DNA of 64,000 nt from Hyphomicrobiales bacterium (GCA_900468805.1 UEIF01000007.1:62001-126000), one strand, 5' to 3'. Counted from the first letter of the stretch, positions 35,977 through 44,449 are shown. Notes: a model not told the origin generated them from the letters alone. Translations and numbers: made by a program.

Positions 35977-36729
35977 ATGTCAGATACACTTTTTACGCGT
36001 GGCGATTTCAGCAGTAAAATCCTGGAAATTCTGGATCATGTCGAATATCGCCGTGTCGAAAGCAGCGAAGACATGGAGGAGGTGGAGCGGCTGCGCTACA
36101 AGGCCTACAAGGCCCACGGCGCGCTGTCGCTTGCCCCGGAAGGCCTATTGGACGATGTCGATTTCGACAGCCATGCCTATATTTTCGGTCTGTACTATTA
36201 TGGTGAACTGGTCAGTACGATCCGAATTCACTATGTGACGCCGGAGCATCGTATCAGCCGGTCCGGCGAGGCTTTTCCCGAGGCGATGGATGAGCTTTTG
36301 GACGCCGGGCTGACCTTGATCGACCCGGCGCGTTTTGCGGCCGATCCGGAGATCACCGCCAACATGCCATGGGTTCCCTATCTGACGCTGAGACCCGCCA
36401 TCGTTGCGGCAGCGTATTTCCGGGCTGACCGCGTTATTCAGTCCGTCCGGCCCCCGCATGCCGCCTTCTACAAGCGGGTCTTCTATGCCGATACCATTGT
36501 GCCCGGTCGACTGGCGCAGAGTTACGGGGTTGACGTGACGCTGATGGCGACGAATGTGATCGAGGTCGGGCGCAAGCTGTTGACGCGTTACCCCTTCTTT
36601 ATCTCCGGCGCCAGCGAGCAGCGCATGATGTTTTCGCGCAATCCGAACGACACGCTGCCGCCGCTCACCATCATTCCGACGGCGCGTTTCGTGCCACCAG
36701 GCGAACTTGGCACCGATTTGCCGCTGTGA
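35977..36729 (+). CDS. FeeM-like N-acyl amino acid synthase / GNAT-fold acyltransferase
   Basis: A 250-residue protein with the GNAT-like core of the FeeM/autoinducer-synthase group: VEYRRVESSEDMEEVERLRYKAYKAHGAL at the N-terminus, then DVDFDSHAYIFGLYYYGELVSTIRIH, as in enzymes that take acyl groups from acyl-ACP to an amino acid or related acceptor. It has no LuxI Arg-Phe-Trp signature set, so a homoserine-lactone product is not supported. Neighbours are signalling and respiratory genes. A CtrA-like box precedes it. Substrate unknown. Confidence 0.75.
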   Translation: MSDTLFTRGDFSSKILEILDHVEYRRVESSEDMEEVERLRYKAYKAHGALSLAPEGLLDDVDFDSHAYIFGLYYYGELVSTIRIHYVTPEHRISRSGEAFPEAMDELLDAGLTLIDPARFAADPEITANMPWVPYLTLRPAIVAAAYFRADRVIQSVRPPHAAFYKRVFYADTIVPGRLAQSYGVDVTLMATNVIEVGRKLLTRYPFFISGASEQRMMFSRNPNDTLPPLTIIPTARFVPPGELGTDLPL

Positions 36730-36740
36730 TTTCCCTTTCT

Positions 36741-36848
36741 CCGCGATAGAGAGACGACGCCCGCTGGGGCAGATGGGGTGGCGACAGTCGAAAACCGCAT
36801 CTGTCGCCGGACCTCCTTTCATCCGGCGGCTGACGTCGTCTTTTCGTC
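36741..36848 (+). ncRNA. Candidate small RNA with anti-Shine-Dalgarno loop
   Basis: GAGAGACGACG (36749-36759) pairs with CGTCGTCTTTT (36834-36844), two G:T pairs included, closing a multi-branched structure that ends in a T run. Inside are GCCC/GGGC (36759-36770), GACAG/CTGTC (36783-36805) and GCCGGA/TCCGGC (36806-36827), whose 10-nt loop reads CCTCCTTTCA, the sequence of the 16S rRNA anti-Shine-Dalgarno. A possible promoter CTTGGC-N17-ATTTCC (36706-36734) has a poor -10. It could instead be a 3' UTR or leader element. Confidence 0.45.
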
Positions 36849-36993
36849 CGGATGAGGTCACTGCGAGGCACTCCTGCGGCATTCTCATGCATTGCGCTTT
36901 CGCCCGTCATTGTGTAATCCCTGCGGATGGGGATTTGCCTCGCTGAGGCGAGGGAATCAGGCAGCGTTAAGGCATTTCAGGGAGACGATATTC

Positions 36994-37218
36994 ATGGCCG
37001 AACATCATACCGGACCGGTCGAGACCGGCGCGCCGATGGACTACAAGGAACATGAGAAGACCTACAACATGTTCATTGCCGGCACGAAATACGGCACGAT
37101 GATTCTGATCGCCCTGATGCTTGCCATGACTGCCGGTTTCTTCGGCGGCGCCGGTTTCCTCGGCGGCATCCTCGTCTTCCTCATCATTCTCGTCGCCGGC
37201 ATCTTTCTGCTCCGCTAA
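36994..37218 (+). CDS. aa3-type cytochrome c oxidase subunit IV family protein
   Basis: A 74-residue protein with a hydrophilic N-terminus (DYKEHEKTYNMFIAGTKYG) and one to two helices rich in Gly and Phe, matching the alphaproteobacterial aa3 oxidase subunit IV family (COX4_pro_2) in length and motif. ATG 36994 follows AGGGAG. It stands apart from other oxidase genes, directly upstream of the transhydrogenase operon. A CCTCGC/GCGAGG hairpin (36938-36953) lies in its leader. Confidence 0.85.
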   Translation: MAEHHTGPVETGAPMDYKEHEKTYNMFIAGTKYGTMILIALMLAMTAGFFGGAGFLGGILVFLIILVAGIFLLR

Positions 37219-37324
37219 GCGCGGCCTGCAGGAAGACAAGGTCTTCCGAACTTTGTGATGTAGATGCTTGGCCCGTGCAGGCAAGCGGCCTGCCACGGCC
37301 CAGCTGACCCGGAGGAGGGGGCGG

Positions 37325-38473
37325 TTGGCCAATATCGTTTTCGTAGCAAAGGAAATCACGGATGGGGAGACGCGCGTTGCCGCGTCTGTCGAAACCGTGA
37401 AAAAGATGAAGTCGTTCGGCTTCGATGTCATCGTCGAAGCGGGCGCCGGAGTGCTTTCTCGTATTCCGGACAGTGAATTCGAGGCCGTGGGTGCCTCAAT
37501 CGGCACTTTCGCAGATGCAGCGTCCGCCGACGTGATCCTGAAGGTCCGCCGCCCGAGCGAACGCGAGATTCCCGGCTACAAGACCGGTTCCGTCGTCGTC
37601 GCCATCATGGATCCCTACGGCAACGACGAGGCGATCGCCGCGATGGCAAGTGCCGGGCTTTCGGCTTTCGCCATGGAGCTGATGCCGCGCATCACCCGTG
37701 CGCAGTCGATGGATGTGCTTTCATCGCAGGCCAATCTCGCAGGCTACCAGGCCGTCATCGAGGCGGCGGCGGTCTATGACCGGGCCCTGCCGATGATGAT
37801 GACGGCAGCCGGCACCGTGCCGGCCGCCAAGGTCTTCGTCATGGGGGCGGGCGTCGCCGGTCTGCAGGCGATCGCGACGGCGCGGCGCCTCGGTGCTGCG
37901 GTCTCGGCAACCGACGTTCGCCCGGCCGCCAAGGAGCAGGTCGCCTCGCTCGGCGCCAAGTTCATCGCCGTCGAGGACGAGGAGTTCAAGGCAGCGGAAA
38001 CGGCAGGCGGTTATGCCAAGGAAATGTCGGCCGACTATCAGGCGAAGCAGGCCGCACTCGTGACCGAACACATCGCCAAGCAGGACATCGTCATTACGAC
38101 TGCTCTCATTCCCGGCCGTCCGGCGCCGCGGCTTGTCTCGCGCGCCATGCTGGCCTCGATGAAGCCTGGTGCGGTCGCTGTCGATCTCGCAGTCGAGCGT
38201 GGCGGCAATATTGAGGGTGTGGCTGCAGGACAGGTCGCCGATGTCGAAGGCGTGAAGGTGATCGGCTTCTCGAACATGGCGGGCCGCGTGGCGGCCAGCG
38301 CCTCAGCGCTTTACGCCAAGAACCTTGTCACCTTCCTCGAGACGATGGTGAACAAGGAAACGAAATCGGTCGTGCTCAACCTCGAGGACGAGCTCATCAA
38401 GGCGACGATGCTGACCTATGCGGGGGATGTCGTGCATCCGGCATTCGGCGGCGCCAAGAAGGGGGATAACTGA
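37325..38473 (+). CDS. pntAA: NAD(P) transhydrogenase subunit alpha part 1
   Basis: The soluble NAD(H)-binding domain I of the proton-translocating transhydrogenase, which uses the proton gradient to reduce NADP+ with NADH. At 382 residues it matches the Rhodospirillum rubrum three-subunit form. The NAD fold motif is VFVMGAGVAGLQAIATARRLGA, and TALIPGRPAPRL is also conserved. The start is TTG 37325 after GGAGGAGGGGG; the frame is open to TTG 37268 but that would add an unneeded tail. The TGA overlaps the pntAB start (TGATG). Confidence 0.93.
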   Translation: MANIVFVAKEITDGETRVAASVETVKKMKSFGFDVIVEAGAGVLSRIPDSEFEAVGASIGTFADAASADVILKVRRPSEREIPGYKTGSVVVAIMDPYGNDEAIAAMASAGLSAFAMELMPRITRAQSMDVLSSQANLAGYQAVIEAAAVYDRALPMMMTAAGTVPAAKVFVMGAGVAGLQAIATARRLGAAVSATDVRPAAKEQVASLGAKFIAVEDEEFKAAETAGGYAKEMSADYQAKQAALVTEHIAKQDIVITTALIPGRPAPRLVSRAMLASMKPGAVAVDLAVERGGNIEGVAAGQVADVEGVKVIGFSNMAGRVAASASALYAKNLVTFLETMVNKETKSVVLNLEDELIKATMLTYAGDVVHPAFGGAKKGDN

Positions 38474-38871
38474 TGGCCAGTGAAGCAATGGACAAGGCGC
38501 TGCAACAGCTGAACGACGCCGTGACCGCCGTCGCGACCGCAGCTGCCCACGCTCCGGAAGCGGCAAGTGCGGCAACGGGCGGGGCGATCGATCCCTTCGT
38601 CTTCCAGCTGGCGATCTTCGTCTTGTCGATCTTCGTCGGCTATTACGTCGTCTGGTCGGTGACGCCGGCGCTGCACACGCCGCTGATGGCGGTGACCAAC
38701 GCGATCTCATCGGTCATCGTCGTCGGTGCACTGCTCGCCGTCGGCATTTCGACCAGCGGGCTTGCGACCGGCTTCGGTTTCGTGGCGCTGGTGCTCGTCT
38801 CGGTCAATATCTTCGGTGGCTTCCTCGTCACGCAGCGCATGCTGGCGATGTACCGCAAGAAGGACAAGTGA
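38473..38871 (+). CDS. pntAB: NAD(P) transhydrogenase subunit alpha part 2
   Basis: A 132-residue membrane subunit carrying the first part of the proton channel (domain II), with an Ala-rich N-terminal extension and about four helices (FVFQLAIFVLSIFVGYYVVW, then LMAVTNAISSVIVVGALLAVG and GFGFVALVLVSVNIFGGFLV). The start overlaps the pntAA stop by one base, and pntB starts 8 bp downstream, so the three are one translational unit. Confidence 0.93.
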   Translation: MASEAMDKALQQLNDAVTAVATAAAHAPEAASAATGGAIDPFVFQLAIFVLSIFVGYYVVWSVTPALHTPLMAVTNAISSVIVVGALLAVGISTSGLATGFGFVALVLVSVNIFGGFLVTQRMLAMYRKKDK

Positions 38872-38878
38872 GGGGCCG

Positions 38879-40273
38879 ATGACCAATATTGCAGCCTTCC
38901 TCTATCTCGTCTCCGGCGTCCTTTTCGTTCTGGCGCTGCGCGGGCTCTCGCATCCGGCCACCAGCCGCAAAGGCAATCTCTACGGCATGGTCGGCATGGG
39001 GATTGCGATCCTCACGACGCTGGTGCTGGCGACGCCCAATTTTGGGGGCTTCGTGTTGATCATCCTCGGCCTTGCCATCGGCGGCAGCGTCGGCGCCTAT
39101 GTCGCCCGAACCATCCCAATGACCTCGATGCCGCAACTCGTCGCCGGCTTCCATTCGCTCGTCGGCCTTGCCGCCGTGCTGGTGGCGGCTTCCGCGCTCT
39201 ATACGCCCGCCTCCTTCGGCATTGGCGAGATCGGCCAGATCCACACCGAAGCACGCATCGAGATGGCGCTCGGCGTGGCGATCGGGGCGCTGACCTTCAC
39301 CGGTTCGATTATCGCCTTCCTGAAGCTCGACGGGCGCATGTCCGGCAAGCCGATCCTGCTGCCTTACCGGCATGTGATCAATGCAACCCTGCTGGTGCTG
39401 ATCGTGCTCTTCATCGTCGGGCTGGCGGTGACTGAGAGCCACCTGGATTTCTGGGCGGTCGTTGCGCTCTCGTTGTTACTCGGCATCCTGCTGATCGTGC
39501 CGATCGGCGGCGCCGATATGCCTGTCGTCGTCTCGATGCTGAACTCCTATTCGGGCTGGGCTGCGGCGGGCATCGGCTTCACCCTTGGCAATCTGGCGCT
39601 GATCATCACCGGCGCGCTGGTCGGTTCCTCAGGCGCGATCCTCTCCTACATCATGTGCAAGGGCATGAATCGCTCCTTCATCTCTGTCATTCTTGGCGGT
39701 TTTGGCGGCGAGGCATCGGCTGGCGCCGCCGACAATTCCGACAAGACGGTGAAGCTCGGTTCAGCCGAAGACGCGGCCTATCTGATGGCGAATGCCTCGA
39801 AGGTTATCATTGTGCCGGGATACGGCATGGCGGTCGCCCAGGCCCAGCATGCGCTGCGCGAGCTCGCCGATAATCTCAAGAAGAACGGCGTCGAGGTGAA
39901 ATACGCGATCCATCCGGTCGCCGGCCGCATGCCCGGCCATATGAACGTGCTGCTTGCCGAGGCTAACGTGCCCTATGACGAGGTCTTCGAACTCGAGGAC
40001 ATCAACTCGGAATTCGCCCAAGCCGATGTGGCCTATGTCATCGGCGCCAACGATGTCACCAACCCGGCGGCGCGCGACGACAAGACTTCGCCGATCTACG
40101 GCATGCCGATCCTCGACGTTGACAAGGCCAAGACCTGCCTGTTCGTCAAGCGCTCGCTCGGCTCCGGTTACGCCGGCATCGACAATACGCTGTTCTACAA
40201 GGACGGCACGATGATGCTGCTTGGGGACGCCAAGAAGGTCACCGAGGAAATCAACAAGGCGATCGCCCATTGA
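38879..40273 (+). CDS. pntB: NAD(P) transhydrogenase subunit beta
   Basis: A 464-residue subunit with eight to nine helices (rest of domain II) followed by the NADP(H)-binding domain III from about residue 290, with VIIVPGYGMAVAQAQHAL, HPVAGRMPGHMNVLLAEA and KRSLGSGYAGIDN as signatures. ATG 38879 follows GAGGGGCC. It completes the complex with PntAA and PntAB. A strong terminator follows. Confidence 0.95.
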   Translation: MTNIAAFLYLVSGVLFVLALRGLSHPATSRKGNLYGMVGMGIAILTTLVLATPNFGGFVLIILGLAIGGSVGAYVARTIPMTSMPQLVAGFHSLVGLAAVLVAASALYTPASFGIGEIGQIHTEARIEMALGVAIGALTFTGSIIAFLKLDGRMSGKPILLPYRHVINATLLVLIVLFIVGLAVTESHLDFWAVVALSLLLGILLIVPIGGADMPVVVSMLNSYSGWAAAGIGFTLGNLALIITGALVGSSGAILSYIMCKGMNRSFISVILGGFGGEASAGAADNSDKTVKLGSAEDAAYLMANASKVIIVPGYGMAVAQAQHALRELADNLKKNGVEVKYAIHPVAGRMPGHMNVLLAEANVPYDEVFELEDINSEFAQADVAYVIGANDVTNPAARDDKTSPIYGMPILDVDKAKTCLFVKRSLGSGYAGIDNTLFYKDGTMMLLGDAKKVTEEINKAIAH

Positions 40274-40276
40274 TCG

Positions 40277-40300
40277 AAAAGCCCGCTTCAGCGGGCTTTT
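40277..40300. terminator. Bidirectional rho-independent terminator
   Basis: Perfect 10-bp stem AAAAGCCCGC (40277-40286) / GCGGGCTTTT (40291-40300) with loop TTCA, between convergent pntB and the DUF992 gene. Confidence 0.9.
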
Positions 40301-40319
40301 CATTTATCCTCGGCAGCGG

Positions 40320-40802
40320 TTAAATCTCGCCTGGCACCAGCGTCATCTTCTCGACGCCGATTGCCAGGTTAAGACCCTCCTGAGCCTGCAGATTCAGCGG
40401 CTGCAGCATGAAGGCCTTGTCGGTGCCGCCGGCAATGACCTTGGCACCTCCGCCGGCACCGAGGCTGGCATCTGCGCCGATGCCGTAATATTCCCCGGCG
40501 AGTGCAAAGTCAGGCATATTGGTGCCGGTCTTGGCAAGCACCTGCCAAATCATCACACTCTTGCCGGTCTGGCCGATGTCGATACCGAATTTCTCGATCT
40601 TGCCGGCATACACCGCCTTGGGGCCGCCGGAAGCCGGCGTATAGGTGCAGATCAGGTTCTTTTCGGAAGTGACGATCAGCCCCTGGCCGCCATCCGATCC
40701 GCAGACGAGCCGGCCAAGCGACATATAGTCCGCTGCTGCAGCCGTACCGGCGCAGGCTGCAGCCGAAACGACTGCCGCGGCAATCATGGTTTGCTTGAAC
40801 AT
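40320..40802 (-). CDS. DUF992 domain exported protein
   Basis: A 160-residue protein with signal peptide MFKQTMIAAAVVSAAACAGTAAAA and a DUF992 domain (LGRLVCGSDGGQG, LICTYTPASGG, GIDIGQTGKSVMIW, LQPLNLQAQEGLNLAIGV). The family is common in Rhizobiales, is predicted periplasmic and has no known function. It is followed on the minus strand only by the terminator shared with pntB; upstream is the HWE kinase gene, 62 bp away. Confidence 0.88.
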   Translation of the reverse strand: MFKQTMIAAAVVSAAACAGTAAAADYMSLGRLVCGSDGGQGLIVTSEKNLICTYTPASGGPKAVYAGKIEKFGIDIGQTGKSVMIWQVLAKTGTNMPDFALAGEYYGIGADASLGAGGGAKVIAGGTDKAFMLQPLNLQAQEGLNLAIGVEKMTLVPGEI

Positions 40803-40864
40803 GGTCTTTTTCCTTTTGAATGACCTGTTCGAAACGGATGGTTGCGGTGATTGTTCCGGTTGCG

Positions 40865-42508
40865 CTACTCGCGCTCCATCATCCGACGCTGGGCTGTAAG
40901 GATCCAGACGAGACCTTCGGGGCGGAAGTCAATATCGACCTTGCCCCGGAAAGCGGAGGCGGCATGAGCCTTGATGACGGTGGTGCCGAAGCCGGTGCGC
41001 GCCGGCGGTTTGACCGGCGGACCGTTGCTCTCAGTCCAGCTAAAACGCAGCATGTTGTCTTCCACCGGCTGCCAATCGAAACGCACGCGGCCCTGCGGCA
41101 TCGATAGTGCGCCATACTTCACCGAATTGGTGGCAAGCTCATGGAGCGCCAAGCCGAGATTCTGCACGGCATCGGGTTTGAGGATGAAATCCATGCCCTC
41201 GATTTCGACCTGCTCGCGAGCTTGCGGGAAAGCCTGCAGGTGGATGTCGATGACGCGATGCAGCGAGACACCGGACCACTGCTCGCCAGTCAAAAGCTCG
41301 ATCGAGCGCACGAGCCCTTCAAGGCGATGGGCGACGGCCAGCCGGAATGTCTCGACGCTGTCGGCCTGCTTGGAGAGTTGGCGCATCATGGCGAGAACAA
41401 GCGTCAGCAGGTTCTTGGTCCGGTGGACAAGTTCGTGCATGACGAAGCGCAGCCGGTCTTCGCTCTGGCTCCGGTCGAAAGAGGCGTTCGAAAGCGCAAT
41501 CGCCACCTGGTTGGCCTCGATGACGCTGGTTTCGACCGGCGAGACGATATGGCCGTCACCGAGCCGGTTTGCCATGTCGGCGATTTCACGGATCGTCGAG
41601 CGGACCTGCCTGGCAACGGCATAGGTTGCGAGTACGGCAACGAGAAACAGCATGAGCCCGCCGATCAGCAGGAAGCGCCAGGTGCTGAGGATCGGTGCCT
41701 GGGCGGTGGCGATCGGCCCCCACACCACGGTCTTCCAGGACCAGCCGGGAATCTGCGCATAGCCCAACAGGGCATGCGGGAGAATATCGCTGTCTTCGAA
41801 AACGCCGCTGGAAGCGACGAGCGAGGGCAGAATGCGCGGGTCGAAGGGTTCGCCCGGCTGCAGGTTGGCCGGGCCACGGCTGGCTACCACATGACCACCC
41901 TGATCGATCACCGCTGCCGACCAGCCGGAGGCAAGGCCCTCGGTCGTGACGAGTTTTGCGAGGTCGTTGGCATTCTGCGTGATGATCAATGCGGCGACGG
42001 GACCCTCGTCACGCGGCAGGGTGACGTTGTAGACCCACATGCCGCTCGTTGCGCCCATGAAGACGTCGGAGGCTTCGATACGGCCGGATTTCATGGCGGC
42101 CTCGAGAGCCGCGATGTTCGTCGTCTTGCCGAGCGACGTGCCGAAGGCGCGACGGGTATTCAGAAATTGCTGCCCGGTCCTGTCGACGGCGATCACATAG
42201 AGCGTATCGCCGCGCAGCGCTGTTTCCGTACGATTGTAGAAAGACTCATAGTCGCCGCTCTCCAGTTCGGGAGAGGAGGACAGCAGCCGCAATGTCGTCG
42301 CCATATCCTGAAGCTGGCGATCGATGGTGCGTGACAGGGCCAGCGCATCCTGCGCGGTTTCGCGCTTGAGCGTGGATCGCTGATTGTCTTCCAACTGCAT
42401 GAGAAGAAGGGCAACGAAGGCGAAGATCGGTAGCGCAATCGCCACGGCCATAGCGACGAGATACGTTCCGATCGAAGCTTTCGGGAAAAGACGGGCGGCA
42501 AACTTCAT
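40865..42508 (-). CDS. HWE-family sensor histidine kinase with Cache-type periplasmic sensor
   Basis: A 547-residue membrane kinase: helix 1 (about 14-37), periplasmic double-Cache-like domain (about 40-275), helix 2 (about 278-298), HAMP-like linker, then an HWE kinase core. The phosphoacceptor is H358 in HELVHRTKN, followed by LHELATNSVKYGAL and the WTE motif (in FSWTESNG) that define the HWE/HisKA_2 group. Such kinases often signal to orphan or EcfG/PhyR-type response regulators; no regulator gene is adjacent. Ligand unknown. Confidence 0.9.
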   Translation of the reverse strand: MKFAARLFPKASIGTYLVAMAVAIALPIFAFVALLLMQLEDNQRSTLKRETAQDALALSRTIDRQLQDMATTLRLLSSSPELESGDYESFYNRTETALRGDTLYVIAVDRTGQQFLNTRRAFGTSLGKTTNIAALEAAMKSGRIEASDVFMGATSGMWVYNVTLPRDEGPVAALIITQNANDLAKLVTTEGLASGWSAAVIDQGGHVVASRGPANLQPGEPFDPRILPSLVASSGVFEDSDILPHALLGYAQIPGWSWKTVVWGPIATAQAPILSTWRFLLIGGLMLFLVAVLATYAVARQVRSTIREIADMANRLGDGHIVSPVETSVIEANQVAIALSNASFDRSQSEDRLRFVMHELVHRTKNLLTLVLAMMRQLSKQADSVETFRLAVAHRLEGLVRSIELLTGEQWSGVSLHRVIDIHLQAFPQAREQVEIEGMDFILKPDAVQNLGLALHELATNSVKYGALSMPQGRVRFDWQPVEDNMLRFSWTESNGPPVKPPARTGFGTTVIKAHAASAFRGKVDIDFRPEGLVWILTAQRRMMERE

Positions 42509-42681
42509 CGATGCCGCCCCCGGTCTGCCGGGGCTGGATGCAGAGGAAGCTCGGTTTCGCAGGGTCTTACGAAAGCAAGAATCCGCATCGCTCGTAAACG
42601 CCCCTCACATTCATACCGCCCAATAGCCCGCTATCAAAGCAGGATCATGTTAGGGGGCGAGGCATATGGTTGCAACCTACT

Positions 42682-42724
42682 AAAATAGTCAGGTGTAAAA
42701 TCGTCGATTTTTTTCGACTATTTT
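42682..42724. repeat. Nested inverted repeats at the 3' end of the FAD gene
   Basis: Outer arms AAAATAGTC (42682-42690) and GACTATTTT (42716-42724), both perfect, enclose an inner perfect hairpin AAAATCG-T-CGATTTT (42697-42711). The right outer arm contains the stop codon of the FAD oxidoreductase gene. It may act as a terminator on the minus strand or as an operator for the HWE kinase gene. Confidence 0.55.
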
Positions 42725-43497
42725 CTGTCGGTGAAGCGCTGCAGCCGAAAGGGCATGAGGCTTTCGTCAGTCTTGTCTGACAGAAGCTCGTCTGCAACAA
42801 GCAGGCCGGCAAGCGGAGCAAGTGTGACACCGGAGTGCATCACCGCGAAATAAAGACCCGGCCGGCCTGCATTGCCGATGATGGGGAAGCCGTCAGCCGG
42901 TGTCGGGCGATAGCCGACAGTGAAGAAATCGAACGTCAAATCGCCGTTATCTGCGATCATCGCCTTGACGCGGGCGAAGAGTTCGGCAGCGCTTGCCTGA
43001 TGGTCTTTGCCGGGATCGCCGCCACCGAAATCCGTGCCGGCGATGATACGGCCTTCCGCCGTCTGGCGCATATGCAGACGCGGTGTCATGACCAGGCCGT
43101 TCAAGCGTTTCGAGACAGGACGGGAGTGCACGATCAGGCCGGCGGGCGTGGAGAGCGGCAATGTGATTCCCGCCGAGGCAGCGATCGGAACTGCGCCTGC
43201 GCCTGCAGCTAGCACGACATAATCGGCTTCGTGCATGCCTGCTGACGTGACAACCCCGACGATTTGTCCGCCGCTCTGCAGCAGCTTCCATTCGGCCATC
43301 GCCCTGCGGCGAAAATGGAAATAGAATTCGGGATTGCCCCAGCTCGCATTGATCCAGGCAAAGGAGCAGGGTGTCGCCACACCGCCGAGTTCTTCGCCGA
43401 CGACGGTGACTGCTGCACCCTTGCGTGTGAGATGCCAGGCAATGGAGGCGCCGACGATGCCGGCGCCAACGACGATCACATGCGGTTTCGCTGTCAT
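42718..43497 (-). CDS. FAD-dependent oxidoreductase (DadA/glycine oxidase family), internally shortened
   Basis: The 259-residue protein keeps the N-terminal FAD motif VIVVGAGIVGASIAWHL and the family region CSFAWINASWGNP, as well as the C-terminal half (ADYVVLAAGAGAV, GRIIAGTDFGGGDPG, VGYRPTPADGFPIIG, MHSGVTLAPLAG). Typical relatives are about 360-380 residues. Here MAEWKLLQSGG is joined almost directly to IVGVVTSAGMHEADYVV, so roughly 100 residues of the substrate domain seem missing without a frameshift. It may be inactive. ATG 43497 begins the FAD domain; it lies 25 bp after the TPR gene. Confidence 0.7.
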   Translation of the reverse strand: MTAKPHVIVVGAGIVGASIAWHLTRKGAAVTVVGEELGGVATPCSFAWINASWGNPEFYFHFRRRAMAEWKLLQSGGQIVGVVTSAGMHEADYVVLAAGAGAVPIAASAGITLPLSTPAGLIVHSRPVSKRLNGLVMTPRLHMRQTAEGRIIAGTDFGGGDPGKDHQASAAELFARVKAMIADNGDLTFDFFTVGYRPTPADGFPIIGNAGRPGLYFAVMHSGVTLAPLAGLLVADELLSDKTDESLMPFRLQRFTDRK

Positions 43498-43522
43498 CGT
43501 CGCTACCTCTTCCTGATATCCG

Positions 43523-44386
43523 TCAGCCGGCGGTGCCGCCGACGCGGGCAAGCCCATCGCGGGCCGGCTGGTATTTCGGATCTAGGCCGACTGCATGGCG
43601 GTAGGAGCGGATGGCCTTGTCCTTCTCGCCGCGGCGCTCGTAGACGAGAGCTTGGTTTGCCCAGGATTCAGCGAGGTTGCCGTTGAGCTCGATCGCGTGG
43701 TTGAAGTCGGCGAAGGCGTTGTCGTTATCGTTCAGCGCAATATAGGAAATGCCGCGGCCATTGTAGGGCTCGGGCGAATTCGGCGAGAGCGAGATCGCCT
43801 TCGAGAAATCGTCGATCGCCTTATCCTGCTGATTGCGCTTCTGATAGATCAGGCCGCGATTGTGATAGGCGCGGCCATCCGTCGTGCCGAGCTGGATCGC
43901 TTTTGAGAAATCATTGAAGGCCTGATCGTCCTGGCCAGCCATGCGGTAGACATTGCCGCGACCGATATAGGCGACGTCATAGCTCTGATTGATCTGCAGG
44001 GCTGCGTTGTAATCGGCGATCGCCTGCTGCTGCTGGCCCATATTGCGGTAGACCAGCGCGCGGTTGGCATAGGCCTGGAAAAAGCGCGGGTTGATCTGCA
44101 GCGCGGTGTTGAAGTCGTCGAGCGCCTTGCGGAATTCGCCGCCGCGGCCATAAGCGGAACCGCGGACATTGTAGCCTTCCGGATCGCGCGGATTGGCGTT
44201 GATGACGGCCGTCAGCGACGCGATGTTCTCCTGCGAGCCCTGCGCCTTGTCGATGCGGATCACAGCGTCCGACGTGTTGGTCGTTTCACAACCGGCAAGG
44301 CCAAGCGCTGCGGCAAACGCCAGCGAGGCTAACACGATCGATTTCTGCGAACGCGAGCGGGACGGATTCAAAGTTATGACAGCCAT
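43523..44386 (-). CDS. TPR-repeat lipoprotein
   Basis: A 287-residue protein whose N-terminal hydrophobic segment ends in a lipobox LAGC (Cys about residue 33), followed by six to seven tetratricopeptide repeats (for example AYANRALVYRNMGQQQQAIADYNAALQIN) filling the rest. It is probably membrane anchored and periplasmic, acting as a protein-interaction scaffold. The family resembles NlpI-like TPR lipoproteins, but no specific partner is shown. It lies downstream of rpsU behind two terminator hairpins. Confidence 0.85.
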   Translation of the reverse strand: MAVITLNPSRSRSQKSIVLASLAFAAALGLAGCETTNTSDAVIRIDKAQGSQENIASLTAVINANPRDPEGYNVRGSAYGRGGEFRKALDDFNTALQINPRFFQAYANRALVYRNMGQQQQAIADYNAALQINQSYDVAYIGRGNVYRMAGQDDQAFNDFSKAIQLGTTDGRAYHNRGLIYQKRNQQDKAIDDFSKAISLSPNSPEPYNGRGISYIALNDNDNAFADFNHAIELNGNLAESWANQALVYERRGEKDKAIRSYRHAVGLDPKYQPARDGLARVGGTAG

Positions 44387-44449
44387 TCGGGCTCGCTTTC
44401 CCCATGCAGCATATCCAGCAAAGCGGATATGTAATCTTCAGCAGAAATT

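Noticed and set aside
35977..36729. Reading the GNAT-fold gene as a LuxI-type homoserine lactone synthase
   Set aside because: The conserved LuxI residue set is not recognisable and no LuxR gene is adjacent; the FeeM-like acyl amino acid synthase group fits better.
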